Assembly (NCBI GenBank): GCA_030426355.1
Contig: JAUHYQ010000005.1
Location: 124,001-188,000 of the forward strand
Reading direction: 5' to 3'
Source: Gammaproteobacteria bacterium
GTDB lineage: Bacteria; Pseudomonadota; Gammaproteobacteria; Steroidobacterales; GCA-2729495
DNA: 64,000 nt
The first letter of the stretch is position 1. Every line of letters starts with the position of its first letter. Shown piece by piece: positions 1 to 8,480 of the stretch. Under the pieces are notes generated by a model. The model saw only the letters and a program-made list of their open reading frames with translations. It was not told the origin of the DNA and made no database searches. The translations under genes were made by a program, and so were the position numbers.

Positions 1-1358
1 GGGATTGCGATTCGATCGCTGTTCAACACCTGGCCATTGGGATTGATTGCCGGTCCGCCCATGTTCTTCCGCGTCATCGGATAGGTGCGGGCGGCATAGA
101 AGGGCGGATTAACGATGGGCCGGATCGAACGATCCGGCGGCGAGCCTTTCTTGAAGCGCTGAAACATGTAGTCCTCGCCGACCGAAACCATACGGTTCCA
201 TGTTTCTATAGTGGTCCGTAATCCATGTTCCGGAAGGCCGGCGCGTCGCGCGAGTTCGCTTACGGAGTCGGCCTTGCTGACCAATTGCGGGTTGTTCAGC
301 ACCTCCGCATCAATTGTATCGCGCGATATCCACGGTGCGCCGCGCAGGCCGAAGCGACGCGCGCCATCGGCATCAAAAATCATCCAGTAACCGGGGTTCT
401 CAGTGCCGCTAACCGCATCCGTTACCACGCGGATGTTGGCGGATTCATCGACAAAGCGACGGCCACTCGCATTTACCCAGATTGCCATGGGGTTCTGGGC
501 AAGCAGTCCCGACTGGTCACGGGTGTCTCTGGGGTTCGGTATGCCGTTGTAAAAAATAACCTGGCGATCCATGTTCCGGATATCGGCACCCGCCCACTCG
601 GCCAGACGGTAGCCGTCGCCGGTCGCAAATTCTCCGGCGCCGCGGAGCAGCCGCGTTGGTTCGGCCAGCCCGTCCGCCCAGTTTGCGCGTACTTGTTCGA
701 GGTTGTTCTGCAGGCCGCCGGTGGCAAGTATTACCGCGCCGGAGCGAAAAAGTTGCTCTTTGCCGGTGCGTTCATTGCGCGTTAACACGCCGTTGATCCG
801 GCCGCCGGATTTAAGCAACGCAATCGCGCGCGTGTTCCACCGAAAATCGATATTGGTGTCATAAAGCATCCGGCGCAGCAGCGGAACTACGGCATTAACT
901 GCAGTGCCGCGCGTAAAGTGAAAGCGCGGCACGCTGTCTTCATTGGTTGGCAGGATCATGTGAAACACGACTCCCTGTTCTACCAGCCAGTCGTAAACTT
1001 CGGTGGCCGAATTCTCGGCATAACGGTAGGCCCAGAACCCATCGGGGTCTTTACCGCGCAGGGCCCAGTCGCCAAAAGCTAGGCTTGGGGAGTCGCTGAT
1101 GCCCTTGCTGCGCTGTAGTTCAGTGTCCACCAGCGCGAACCCACCGGCTTTGACTGCGTGCCCGCCGCCCATGGAATTGGCATCCAGCAGCAGTACCTTG
1201 GCGCCTGCAGCCGAGGCTTCCAGCGCAGCGGAAAGCCCGGCAATGCCGGTACCGACAACGATGACGTCGGCATCACGTGCAACGGGGGACGAGGTGCAGG
1301 AACCCAGCAGCCCGGCCAGCAGCATCAGCGCGAGGTGTTGCGCGTATGGGCTCAGCAT
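1..1358 (-). CDS. FAD-dependent dehydrogenase lipoprotein (3' end cut by window)
   Basis: Reading the minus strand from ATG at 1358 gives about 452 residues before the window edge, so the C-terminus is missing. A short hydrophobic N-terminus ends in a lipobox (LLGSC, lipid Cys at residue 21), which suggests membrane anchoring outside the cytoplasm. A dinucleotide-binding motif GTGIAG lies near residues 36-41, followed by a Gly-rich stretch (SMGGGH...AGG) typical of the fumarate reductase / 3-ketosteroid-delta1-dehydrogenase flavoprotein superfamily. The likely role is FAD-linked dehydrogenation or reduction of an organic substrate; the substrate cannot be read. It follows the gene ending at 1377 by 18 bp, so the two probably share an operon. 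The family call is firm, the exact enzyme is not. Confidence 0.8.
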   Translation of the reverse strand, partial: MLSPYAQHLALMLLAGLLGSCTSSPVARDADVIVVGTGIAGLSAALEASAAGAKVLLLDANSMGGGHAVKAGGFALVDTELQRSKGISDSPSLAFGDWALRGKDPDGFWAYRYAENSATEVYDWLVEQGVVFHMILPTNEDSVPRFHFTRGTAVNAVVPLLRRMLYDTNIDFRWNTRAIALLKSGGRINGVLTRNERTGKEQLFRSGAVILATGGLQNNLEQVRANWADGLAEPTRLLRGAGEFATGDGYRLAEWAGADIRNMDRQVIFYNGIPNPRDTRDQSGLLAQNPMAIWVNASGRRFVDESANIRVVTDAVSGTENPGYWMIFDADGARRFGLRGAPWISRDTIDAEVLNNPQLVSKADSVSELARRAGLPEHGLRTTIETWNRMVSVGEDYMFQRFKKGSPPDRSIRPIVNPPFYAARTYPMTRKNMGGPAINPNGQVLNSDRIAI

Positions 1359-1376
1359 TCCGGTAAGAGCAATGAG

Positions 1377-1979
1377 CTAATCGGCTAACGATATTTCAAT
1401 GATGCCGTCGTCGTTCCACTCGGAAATCTTGATGTTCACACCCATGTCTTTGGCGTAGCCAAGCGTGCGCGGCACGAACCAGGTTTCATGGATCTCCTGT
1501 TCCGTCAGGTCGAACATATTTAGCCTTTTACAGGCTTTGAGTACGTGGCCCCAAGGTGACTTCCAGCGGCGCTTGCCGGGCTCCGCCTCGGTTTCCAGAA
1601 CCAGATGATAGTGACAGGCTGTGCGTTCAGTCAGTCCAACGAGGGCCGATTCTTTGTCGCCCGATTTTTTTATAATTTGAGCAACCCGGGTATTGATCGG
1701 TGCCATGGTCTTGATGTCGTGAGCGACATACACTTCCATCAGGCCCTGATCTTTAGCGAATTGCATTGCCTGCAGACGGGCTTTTACCAGCGCATCGTTC
1801 ATTTCATGCTGATAACCGGCGCTGTTGGCCATAGTTTTGAGAGCAAGTTGCACGGCCTTGCCAATCTGAACCTCTTTGCCTTCGAATCCGGTCTTTGCTG
1901 CCTTGAAGGTTCCGGTTCCGGGTTGTTTTGCGACTTCAGTGATTTGTTGCGAGTCGTCCAGATGTACTGCTCTAACCAT
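1377..1979 (-). CDS. Conserved-looking protein of unknown family, 200 aa
   Basis: ATG at 1979 is preceded on the coding strand by AGAGGTG, a reasonable ribosome-binding site. The product is soluble: no signal peptide or membrane segment. It is rich in Lys and acidic residues, has a central CHYH motif (TACHYHLVLE) and ends in an acidic strand-rich tail (ISEWNDDGIIEIS). I do not recognise the family. The Cys/His cluster could bind a metal or be catalytic, but that is a guess. It is 18 bp upstream of the flavoprotein lipoprotein gene in the same direction and so may act in the same pathway. Confidence 0.75.
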   Translation of the reverse strand: MVRAVHLDDSQQITEVAKQPGTGTFKAAKTGFEGKEVQIGKAVQLALKTMANSAGYQHEMNDALVKARLQAMQFAKDQGLMEVYVAHDIKTMAPINTRVAQIIKKSGDKESALVGLTERTACHYHLVLETEAEPGKRRWKSPWGHVLKACKRLNMFDLTEQEIHETWFVPRTLGYAKDMGVNIKISEWNDDGIIEISLAD

Positions 1980-2100
1980 GCTGCACCTCTTGTTTGCTTG
2001 CCGTCAGGTGTTAGTTGCGCACTTTACAGTGCCAATTGATTAGAGGATAGTACGCGCCTTTCTCAGGGGCTGACAGCAGTTAGTCGTAATAGTCCGCGCC

Positions 2101-3327
2101 ATGGCCATCCTCTTTTTTGTCATAATTTTCAGTAGCATGGGCTTCGGCATCGTGCTGCCACCGTTTATTTTTGTGGCCCAGAATTTTGGGGCAACGCCGA
2201 TGCTCGCGGCATTCATCGTCTCCACGTTCGCGATGGGGCAGTTTCTGGCGACACCGATCTGGGGCCGGTTAAGTGACCAGCATGGCCGCAAACCCATTTT
2301 GATTTTGACCATGCTTGGCTCTGCCGCGGCCTATGCGTTAATGGCGGTGGCGGACCGATCGGGCAATGTCTGGTTACTGCTGGCGTCGCGGTTTCTCACA
2401 GGCTTGATGGCGGGCAACTTCGCAGCAGCCACTGCCTATGTTGCCGATATCACGCCGCCGGATAAACGTGCACAAGGCATGGGCATGGTCGGCGGTGCGG
2501 TGAGCCTTGGTTTCATGGCCGGGCCGGCACTCGGCGGTCTGATGTCGGGCACTACAGCCGAAACCGCATCGCTATTCTGGCCCGCAATTTCGGCGACGGT
2601 TGCTTCCCTGCTCACGATGCTTGCAATCGCGCTTTTTTTGAAAGAAAGCCTGACACCGGAGCAGCGCGCCGGCGCGAAACAGCATGCCGCTGACAAGTCG
2701 GCTGATAAAACCAGTTGGATGATGCAAATCCGTGCGCGGCCCATTTTGGCGCTGATGGTGTTGATGGGCTTCCTGGTGTTTTTCGCCATGACCAACTTTG
2801 AAACAACGTTCCCGCTATGGGCGGACGCAAGCTTTGCCTGGGGTCCGCAGCAGGTCGGTTTCATCTTTATGTATCTGGGCTTCGTGGTCATGGTTACGCA
2901 GATGTTTATCGTCGGTCGGCTGGCGCCGATCTTTGGCGAAGGTCGTTTGCTGCAGTTTGCAGTGTGTTCGTACATGTTCGGGCTGCTGTTTATGGCCACC
3001 ATGCCATTCACCAGCGAGCCAGCCAGCTGGAAACTGATGCTGTTTGGCATCACCTTTACCGCGCTCGGTGGCGCTATGTTCAATACCGCATCGACCAGCT
3101 GGGTTTCAAAGCAGGCCGGTGAACAAGAGCGCGGAGCGGTGCTGGGATTGTTTCAGTCGGCCGGCTGGCTGGGGCGATCGGTCGGACCAACGATATCGGG
3201 CCTGCTGTTTCAGACTCTCGGGCCCAATTCGCCGTTGTTTGCCGGCGCAATGCTGATGATGCCGGTCTTCATTATCGTGACCCTTATACGTCGCCGCCAC
3301 GCAGCGAGCGAAAGTACGGCTGGCTAG
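2101..3327 (+). CDS. MFS drug/metabolite permease
   Basis: A 408-residue, very hydrophobic protein consistent with 12 membrane segments. The loop after segment 2 carries MFS motif A (GRLSDQHGRKP), typical of proton-coupled exporters of the TetA/Bcr type. An in-frame stop lies at 2071-2073 and no other start codon falls between it and ATG 2101, so this start is forced although its ribosome-binding site is poor. The substrate cannot be told. It sits between the divergent unknown/flavoprotein pair and a Rieske oxygenase, so it might move a substrate or product of the local catabolic genes. The family is certain; the direction of transport is inferred. Confidence 0.88.
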   Translation: MAILFFVIIFSSMGFGIVLPPFIFVAQNFGATPMLAAFIVSTFAMGQFLATPIWGRLSDQHGRKPILILTMLGSAAAYALMAVADRSGNVWLLLASRFLTGLMAGNFAAATAYVADITPPDKRAQGMGMVGGAVSLGFMAGPALGGLMSGTTAETASLFWPAISATVASLLTMLAIALFLKESLTPEQRAGAKQHAADKSADKTSWMMQIRARPILALMVLMGFLVFFAMTNFETTFPLWADASFAWGPQQVGFIFMYLGFVVMVTQMFIVGRLAPIFGEGRLLQFAVCSYMFGLLFMATMPFTSEPASWKLMLFGITFTALGGAMFNTASTSWVSKQAGEQERGAVLGLFQSAGWLGRSVGPTISGLLFQTLGPNSPLFAGAMLMMPVFIIVTLIRRRHAASESTAG

Positions 3328-3463
3328 CTCGGATTGAGACAAGGGCTGGGCCCCCTGAGTGCTATTATTTCGGCATCAAAGGGGTGGTTCATGAATCTGA
3401 TCCGGCCCCGCCAACGATTAGTTGACTGCCCGGGCAATTGCGGGCTGTGTAACGGAGAGAAGC

Positions 3464-4603
3464 ATGTATATTAATTTCTGGTATCCGATGACGACCTCTG
3501 ACGGCCTGACCGACAAGCCGCTCAAGGTTAAGGCGCTGGGTCAGGATTTCGTGGTGTTTCGCGGCGAAGACGGCGAAGCAAAATGCGTGAGCAACACATG
3601 CACCCACCGCGGTGGTTCCTTGTCAGACGGCAAAGTTGCCGGCAACTGCATACAGTGCCCATATCACGGCTGGGAGTTCGATGCTGACGGTCATTGCAAG
3701 CGCATTCCGTCGCTGGGGCCGAACCCCAAGATACCATCTCGCACCCGCATCGATGCTTACCCGGTTAAAGAACAGCACGGTATCGTTTTTGCGTTTCTGG
3801 GAGATTTACCTGAAGCAGAACGGCCGCCCATTATTGACGTCAAGGAATGGGGTCAGGAAGGCTGGACCAGCACCCTGCAGACCTATACCGTGAAGTGCAA
3901 TTATGAGCGCTCAATTGAGAATGGCATTGATCCTGCGCACAACGAATTTGTGCACGATACCCACGGTTACAAGGGCGAAGATCAAGAATACAAAATCGGC
4001 GATATGCGTATCGTTAAAAGCAGCGATTGGGGTCAGGGTTTCTGGCATACCTTCAACGCGCCCACGCTGCCTGATGAAGCCAAATTTAAGGAGGCTCGCA
4101 AACAAGCGGGTGATTTGGAAGTGGGGACCGGCTACCACGGCCCAAGCCATGTCTGGACTTATATTCATCTCTCCGAAGAGAACTGGATGCATCAATATCT
4201 GATTGAGCGTCCTATTGACGAAATGAATTCGGAGATTTTCCTGCTGTGCATGCGCAATTGTTATACCGACGAGAAGTTCGATCAGAACGTGATGGACCGG
4301 AACCAGTATGTTGCAGAACAGGACGTGACCATTGTTGAGAACCTGCATCCAATGATCACCCCCGACACCAACACCAAGGAATTCATGTTGCCGGCGGACA
4401 AATGCATATTGCTGTATCGCGAATCTCTGAAAGAGTGGGAGCAGAACGGTTGGAAGATAGACAGCGATGCTGTTGCTGCTACTGCGCATAAGGTGGCTTA
4501 CGCGATCCCGTCGCCGGCGCGGCGAGAGCAGAAGGGGTGGGTATTGGATACTATTCCGCTCACCAGGCCTCGAGCGGCGGCGGACGATCTCGCAGCCGGT
4601 TGA
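3464..4603 (+). CDS. Rieske non-haem iron oxygenase, alpha subunit
   Basis: The start at 3464 (MYINFWYP) is preferred over an in-frame ATG 42 nt upstream because GGAGAGAA sits just before it; this gives 379 aa. The N-terminal Rieske [2Fe-2S] domain shows C46-x-H48 and C65-x2-H68. The catalytic domain has DPAHNEFVH at residues 156-164, the D-x2-H-x4-H mononuclear iron site. Such proteins use O2 and electrons from a reductase to hydroxylate or O-demethylate aromatic or steroid-like compounds; no reductase or ferredoxin gene is adjacent. An intrinsic terminator follows directly. The oxygenase class is well supported, the substrate unknown. Confidence 0.9.
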   Translation: MYINFWYPMTTSDGLTDKPLKVKALGQDFVVFRGEDGEAKCVSNTCTHRGGSLSDGKVAGNCIQCPYHGWEFDADGHCKRIPSLGPNPKIPSRTRIDAYPVKEQHGIVFAFLGDLPEAERPPIIDVKEWGQEGWTSTLQTYTVKCNYERSIENGIDPAHNEFVHDTHGYKGEDQEYKIGDMRIVKSSDWGQGFWHTFNAPTLPDEAKFKEARKQAGDLEVGTGYHGPSHVWTYIHLSEENWMHQYLIERPIDEMNSEIFLLCMRNCYTDEKFDQNVMDRNQYVAEQDVTIVENLHPMITPDTNTKEFMLPADKCILLYRESLKEWEQNGWKIDSDAVAATAHKVAYAIPSPARREQKGWVLDTIPLTRPRAAADDLAAG

Positions 4604-4623
4604 GCAATGCTATCGACACAAAG

Positions 4624-4646
4624 GCCCCGCTCTGGCGGGGCTTTTT
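4624..4646 (+). terminator. Intrinsic terminator after the Rieske oxygenase
   Basis: GCCCCGC / TCTG loop / GCGGGGC followed by TTTTT: a 7-bp GC stem with U-tract, 20 bp past the oxygenase stop. It separates that gene from the downstream hydrolase-dehydrogenase pair. Confidence 0.9.
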
Positions 4647-4674
4647 GTCTCGGTCAATGCGCTAGCATGAGTTC

Positions 4675-6390
4675 ATGGCAGACATAGAAATACAGCGCCA
4701 TTTCGCCACGGTCGATACCCGCTGGGGTGCAAAGCAAATTCATTATCGGCTCTGCGGGGCCGGGCCAGTAGTGTTGCTATTGCATCAGTCACCGCAGTCG
4801 TCGGCCGAGTACGAAGCGCTGATGCGTGACTGGGCAGATCGATTTACTGTGATCGCGCCCGACTATCCCGGTTTCGGGATGTCCGACCCTCTGGGCGATG
4901 ACGGTGAGCTTGAGCTCGGGCTGCCGGATTTCGCAGCGGTGCTGGTGGCTTTCCTCGATGAAATCGGTGTCACCTCCGCCGCTGCCTACGGGTTTCATAC
5001 CGGCGCGGGCATGGCGGTTGCGATGGCCGATTATTCCCCCGAACATATTAGTGCGGTTTATGCGAACGGCTATGTCATTCTCAATGAGCAGGAGCTTGCT
5101 GATATTCTTAGCGGCTACCTGCCTCGTTTTGAGCCGCAGTGGGACGGAAGTCACCTGCTTTGGATGTGGACGCGCAATCGCGATCAGTTGATTTTTTTTC
5201 CATGGTTTGATCGGCGCGAAGCCGCGCGCATCGGCCGAACAGTGCCGTCACCCGAAGTATTGCAGCAATGGTCAATGGAGTTTTTGCGGGCCGGCGATCA
5301 TTACCGTGTTGGTTATCGTGCCGCATTTTGTTATCCGGGTGATGCACCGCTTCGACGCTTGCAGGTACCTGCGATTATCACTGCTACGGAAAACGATGTA
5401 CTGGGCGCCTTCCTTACTCGCGTAACCGACCCCGCACCGTCGGTGGTGGCGAGGGTGGGTGGCAGCATGGACGACAATCTTGCCGAGGCGGCGGATTTTT
5501 TTGCACGGCATCCGGGCATGGATAAGCCGGTATTACCGGCCGTCGGTTTAACGCGAGCCGTTGCTGGCAGTGCATGGAATAAAACAGTGCAATATCAGCA
5601 CGGCTTTATCCGTGTGCGGGCTGATCTGGAAGTTCATGGCCGGCCGCTCTTATTGGTACACGGCGCCGGCGGTTCCTGCGCAACAGTAGAGACCTTGTTT
5701 CAGGCATTGCGGGGGCATCGGCCCGTGCTGGCACTGGATCTGCCGGGCCATGGTGAGTCGGATGCCCTGCCGCTCGGGGCGGCATTCCTGTCTTCCAGTA
5801 GTGCGGCGATCGCGGCTGTTCTGGATGCCGGTGGCATCGATGCGATTGACGCGTGGGGTCAGGGAGAGGGCGCGACGGTGCTGGTGGAGTTCTCGCAATC
5901 AAATCCGCGCCGCGTCAATCGCATGGTATTGAACGGACTGCAGCATTTATCCGCCGCCATGTGCACAGAATTGGCCGAGCGTTTCGCGCCCCGCATAAAG
6001 CCGCTGTGGTACGGCGGGCACCTGCTTGAATACTGGAATGTTGCCCGGAATCAGCATCTGTTCTGGCCGTGGTACGAGCAGACCGATACGGCCGCATTGA
6101 GCGGTGATCCGCATGTGGAAGTGCATGATCTGCATGCGCGGACGCTGGCATTGATGCAAAGTCACGCCGTATTACCGGCGGCTGCGCGCGAGTTATTTGC
6201 GTATCCGCTGGTTGGCACGCTGAGGGAATTACAGACACCCGTGCTGCTTACTGCGGCACCATCGGATCCCTATAGAACGCACGCGCAGGCTGCTGCTGCC
6301 GAACTGCGCGATACCGAGTTCTGTGAATTGCCGGAAGAGACGTCAGCCTGGGTTGACGTGATGCTGAAATTTCTTGATGGAGCTAGCTAA
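4675..6390 (+). CDS. Tandem alpha/beta-hydrolase-fold protein lacking both nucleophile serines
   Basis: 571 residues made of two alpha/beta-hydrolase domains (about 1-285 and 300-571). The duplication is plain: both halves have an oxyanion-type strand (VVLLLHQSP; LLLVHGAGG), a PDYPGFG / LDLPGHG turn, and a cap segment with HLLwmW..R....FFPW in the first and HLLeyW..R....FWPW in the second. At the nucleophile elbow, where GxSxG is expected, domain 1 has GFHTG (His108) and domain 2 has GQGEG (Gly397), so neither can use the usual serine. It may be a non-hydrolytic enzyme, a lyase, or a binding protein. Its stop codon overlaps the next gene's start (TAATG), so the two are coupled. Confidence 0.85.
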   Translation: MADIEIQRHFATVDTRWGAKQIHYRLCGAGPVVLLLHQSPQSSAEYEALMRDWADRFTVIAPDYPGFGMSDPLGDDGELELGLPDFAAVLVAFLDEIGVTSAAAYGFHTGAGMAVAMADYSPEHISAVYANGYVILNEQELADILSGYLPRFEPQWDGSHLLWMWTRNRDQLIFFPWFDRREAARIGRTVPSPEVLQQWSMEFLRAGDHYRVGYRAAFCYPGDAPLRRLQVPAIITATENDVLGAFLTRVTDPAPSVVARVGGSMDDNLAEAADFFARHPGMDKPVLPAVGLTRAVAGSAWNKTVQYQHGFIRVRADLEVHGRPLLLVHGAGGSCATVETLFQALRGHRPVLALDLPGHGESDALPLGAAFLSSSSAAIAAVLDAGGIDAIDAWGQGEGATVLVEFSQSNPRRVNRMVLNGLQHLSAAMCTELAERFAPRIKPLWYGGHLLEYWNVARNQHLFWPWYEQTDTAALSGDPHVEVHDLHARTLALMQSHAVLPAAARELFAYPLVGTLRELQTPVLLTAAPSDPYRTHAQAAAAELRDTEFCELPEETSAWVDVMLKFLDGAS

Positions 6391-7316
6391 TGAGTCGTAA
6401 GCCTACAGATAACAGGAACCCGATAGCCGAACTGCTGCAGAATAATCTCGACCGGCGTGACTTGCTCACCGGCGCAGCGGGCTTAGCCGCAACCGTATTC
6501 GGTGCGGGTCAGGCATCGGCTATGGGGCATGAGCGTCCGAAAGTGGAGTTCGCACCTGAAGACAAAATCGGCCGGGCGGTCGGCGAAGGTGCGCAGATAC
6601 TCATTACGGGCGCTAATAGAGGCCTCGGGTTGGAGTTTGCGAGGCAGTACGCGGCGCGCGGGGCGAAGATTATCGCGACCGCACGCAGCCCCAAGTCGGC
6701 TGATGAACTCAATGAACTGGCTGCCAACAACAGCAACATTGTTGTCGAGCAACTGGACGTTACCGATCACGCCCGAATTGATGAGTTGGCGGCCCGCTAT
6801 CAGGACACGCCAATTGATCTGCTGCTTAACAATGCGGGCATCAGTGGCGATATCAATGCACAGGTATTTGGCCGCTTCGGTTATGACGTTTTTGATCAGG
6901 TTATGGCGGTGAACGTCAAGGGCCCGGTCAAGATGTGCGAGGCTTTTTACAAACAGGTGCGTGCCAGCGAATTGAAAAAGATGGTGACTGTGTCAAGCAG
7001 CCAGGGCTCCATTGCCAGCGTCAACTCGCCCATGTCTTACTGGTATCGGGCAAGCAAGTCTGCGGTCAATATGCTTATGGTCAATATAGCGTTGGCAGTG
7101 CAACGCAAGAAAGTTATCGTCGGTATGGTAACCCCGGGCATTACGGCGACGGATTTTATACCGCAGAACGTGCAGGAGTTTCTGAACAAGCAGCGTCCGG
7201 GTCTTATGCAGACGCCGGAGGGTGCAGCGGCAGACATGATCCGCAATATCGATCGCTTCTCGCTGGAGAACAGCGGGACGTTCTTTGACTACACGGGTGA
7301 CATTGTTCCCTGGTAG
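6390..7316 (+). CDS. Short-chain dehydrogenase/reductase with Tat signal
   Basis: 308 residues. The classical SDR core is intact: cofactor motif TGANRGLG (73-80), NNAG (147-150), catalytic Ser at 203-204, and Y219-x3-K223. Before it lies an unusual N-terminal extension with twin arginines (DRRDLLTG, R22-R23), a hydrophobic stretch and an ASA cleavage-like site, as in Tat-exported proteins. A periplasmic SDR would have to carry its nicotinamide cofactor out in the folded state, which Tat allows. It overlaps the tandem hydrolase gene by one base and probably acts in the same pathway. The SDR call is firm; export is inferred from the motif. Confidence 0.85.
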   Translation: MSRKPTDNRNPIAELLQNNLDRRDLLTGAAGLAATVFGAGQASAMGHERPKVEFAPEDKIGRAVGEGAQILITGANRGLGLEFARQYAARGAKIIATARSPKSADELNELAANNSNIVVEQLDVTDHARIDELAARYQDTPIDLLLNNAGISGDINAQVFGRFGYDVFDQVMAVNVKGPVKMCEAFYKQVRASELKKMVTVSSSQGSIASVNSPMSYWYRASKSAVNMLMVNIALAVQRKKVIVGMVTPGITATDFIPQNVQEFLNKQRPGLMQTPEGAAADMIRNIDRFSLENSGTFFDYTGDIVPW

Positions 7317-7326
7317 TTAAGTCGAC

Positions 7327-7401
7327 GGCCTGAGCGCGCCAGAATGCCGTCTTGCTCCGAACCCCGAAGTCGCTGCGACGACACTCTGGCTCGCTCAGGC
7401 C
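7327..7401. repeat. Long imperfect inverted repeat between convergent genes
   Basis: GGCCTGAGCGCGCCAGA (7327-7343) faces TCTGGCTCGCTCAGGCC (7385-7401): 16 of 17 positions pair, with a 41-nt spacer that itself contains a small palindrome (GTCGCTGCGAC). It fills the 97-bp gap between convergent genes. There is no U-tract on either side, so it is not a classical terminator, though it may stop transcription or stabilise 3' ends. Confidence 0.8.
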
Positions 7402-7413
7402 CTGCTATCTAAA

Positions 7414-8364
7414 CTAGCCGGGGAACTGAGCGATGCCGGCCAGCGAACGTTTCACGCCAGTTTCGGCCTGCGCGATGATTTCACCGCTGGCAAGATCAAA
7501 CTTGGCTACTGCACCGGTAAAGAAATTGCCCAGCAGGGCCACACCGGACGTCGCCGAATTGCCAAGGCAGGCCCAGCCGGGCCCCGGCAACGCATACTCG
7601 CGTTTGCGGCTGCCGTCTTCGTTAAGCAGGTCCAGAAAGAATCCCACCCGAAAATTGGCGCGAATATGCAGCAGTTCGCCATCGGCCCCGCGGTTCAGGC
7701 TCATTGCCATTTCGCCGCTGTCTTTGGGGTAGTTCAGCAGGTCGTCGAGTTGTTTATCACTTTCAATATCGTATTGGTAAACGCCATCGCTGAGCTCTGA
7801 CAAATACTGCAAGGTCTTTCCATCGGGAGCCATGACGGTGTTGTTAATGCCCAGAAAGGCCGGCATGCCGCCGTGCGCCTTGGTGGCGTACTCTTTAATA
7901 ACTTCACCATCGGGTTTGCAACGAAACACGTGACCGTCACCGAAACGTTCTGTGCCAGGCATAAACGGCAGAGTGGTGCCCAGCGGGCGGTCGGGCGGCA
8001 GGCGTACTTCCGCGCCTACCAGGTGTTCACCGACCAGCACTGATCCGTCAGCCAGAAAAACGACGTTGGAAAACGACCGTTGCGGGAATTTCGGGTTAGG
8101 TAATTGTTTGCCATCGGTACTGATGTTCAGGACCGAAAAGGTCGCGCTGTCGAAACCCCAGAGCGTGCCGTCCGGCGCAAACTTCAGGCCCGTAATCAGG
8201 TGTGTTGTGCCTTCAAGCCAGAGTACGCCTTTTTCATTCAGGTCGCTGTCGTACTGAATGATGCGACCGTCACCGGCATGGTCATCATCAGGATTGTTGA
8301 GCAGCGTGGCGCCGACCAGAATATCGCCGGGCGCAAAAGGCTGAATGGTGGATTCCTTTGTCAT
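7414..8364 (-). CDS. Six-bladed beta-propeller protein (SMP-30/NHL-like)
   Basis: 316 residues with no signal peptide, starting at ATG 8364 behind a GGAGAA ribosome-binding site. Repeating strand units such as ITGLKFAPDGTLWG, NTVMAPDGKTLQYLS and GVALLGNFFTGAVAKFD are typical of SMP-30/gluconolactonase or NHL propellers, which include lactonases and sugar-acid hydrolases as well as binding proteins. No clear catalytic metal site can be assigned by eye. It is convergent with the Tat dehydrogenase gene. The propeller fold is likely; function is unassigned. Confidence 0.75.
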   Translation of the reverse strand: MTKESTIQPFAPGDILVGATLLNNPDDDHAGDGRIIQYDSDLNEKGVLWLEGTTHLITGLKFAPDGTLWGFDSATFSVLNISTDGKQLPNPKFPQRSFSNVVFLADGSVLVGEHLVGAEVRLPPDRPLGTTLPFMPGTERFGDGHVFRCKPDGEVIKEYATKAHGGMPAFLGINNTVMAPDGKTLQYLSELSDGVYQYDIESDKQLDDLLNYPKDSGEMAMSLNRGADGELLHIRANFRVGFFLDLLNEDGSRKREYALPGPGWACLGNSATSGVALLGNFFTGAVAKFDLASGEIIAQAETGVKRSLAGIAQFPG

Positions 8365-8480
8365 TCTCGTTCTCCGGAATTGAGGGCAAAATAGATACAG
8401 CTAAGTGTCGGTAAGACAGGAACGGCCATTCTACTCAGGCCGCTCGCCGCCACAAGTCAGCAGCAACGTCGATGTTCGGA

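Noticed and set aside
225-785. 186-codon plus-strand frame at the left end
   Set aside because: It lies opposite the flavoprotein lipoprotein, whose motifs are unambiguous.
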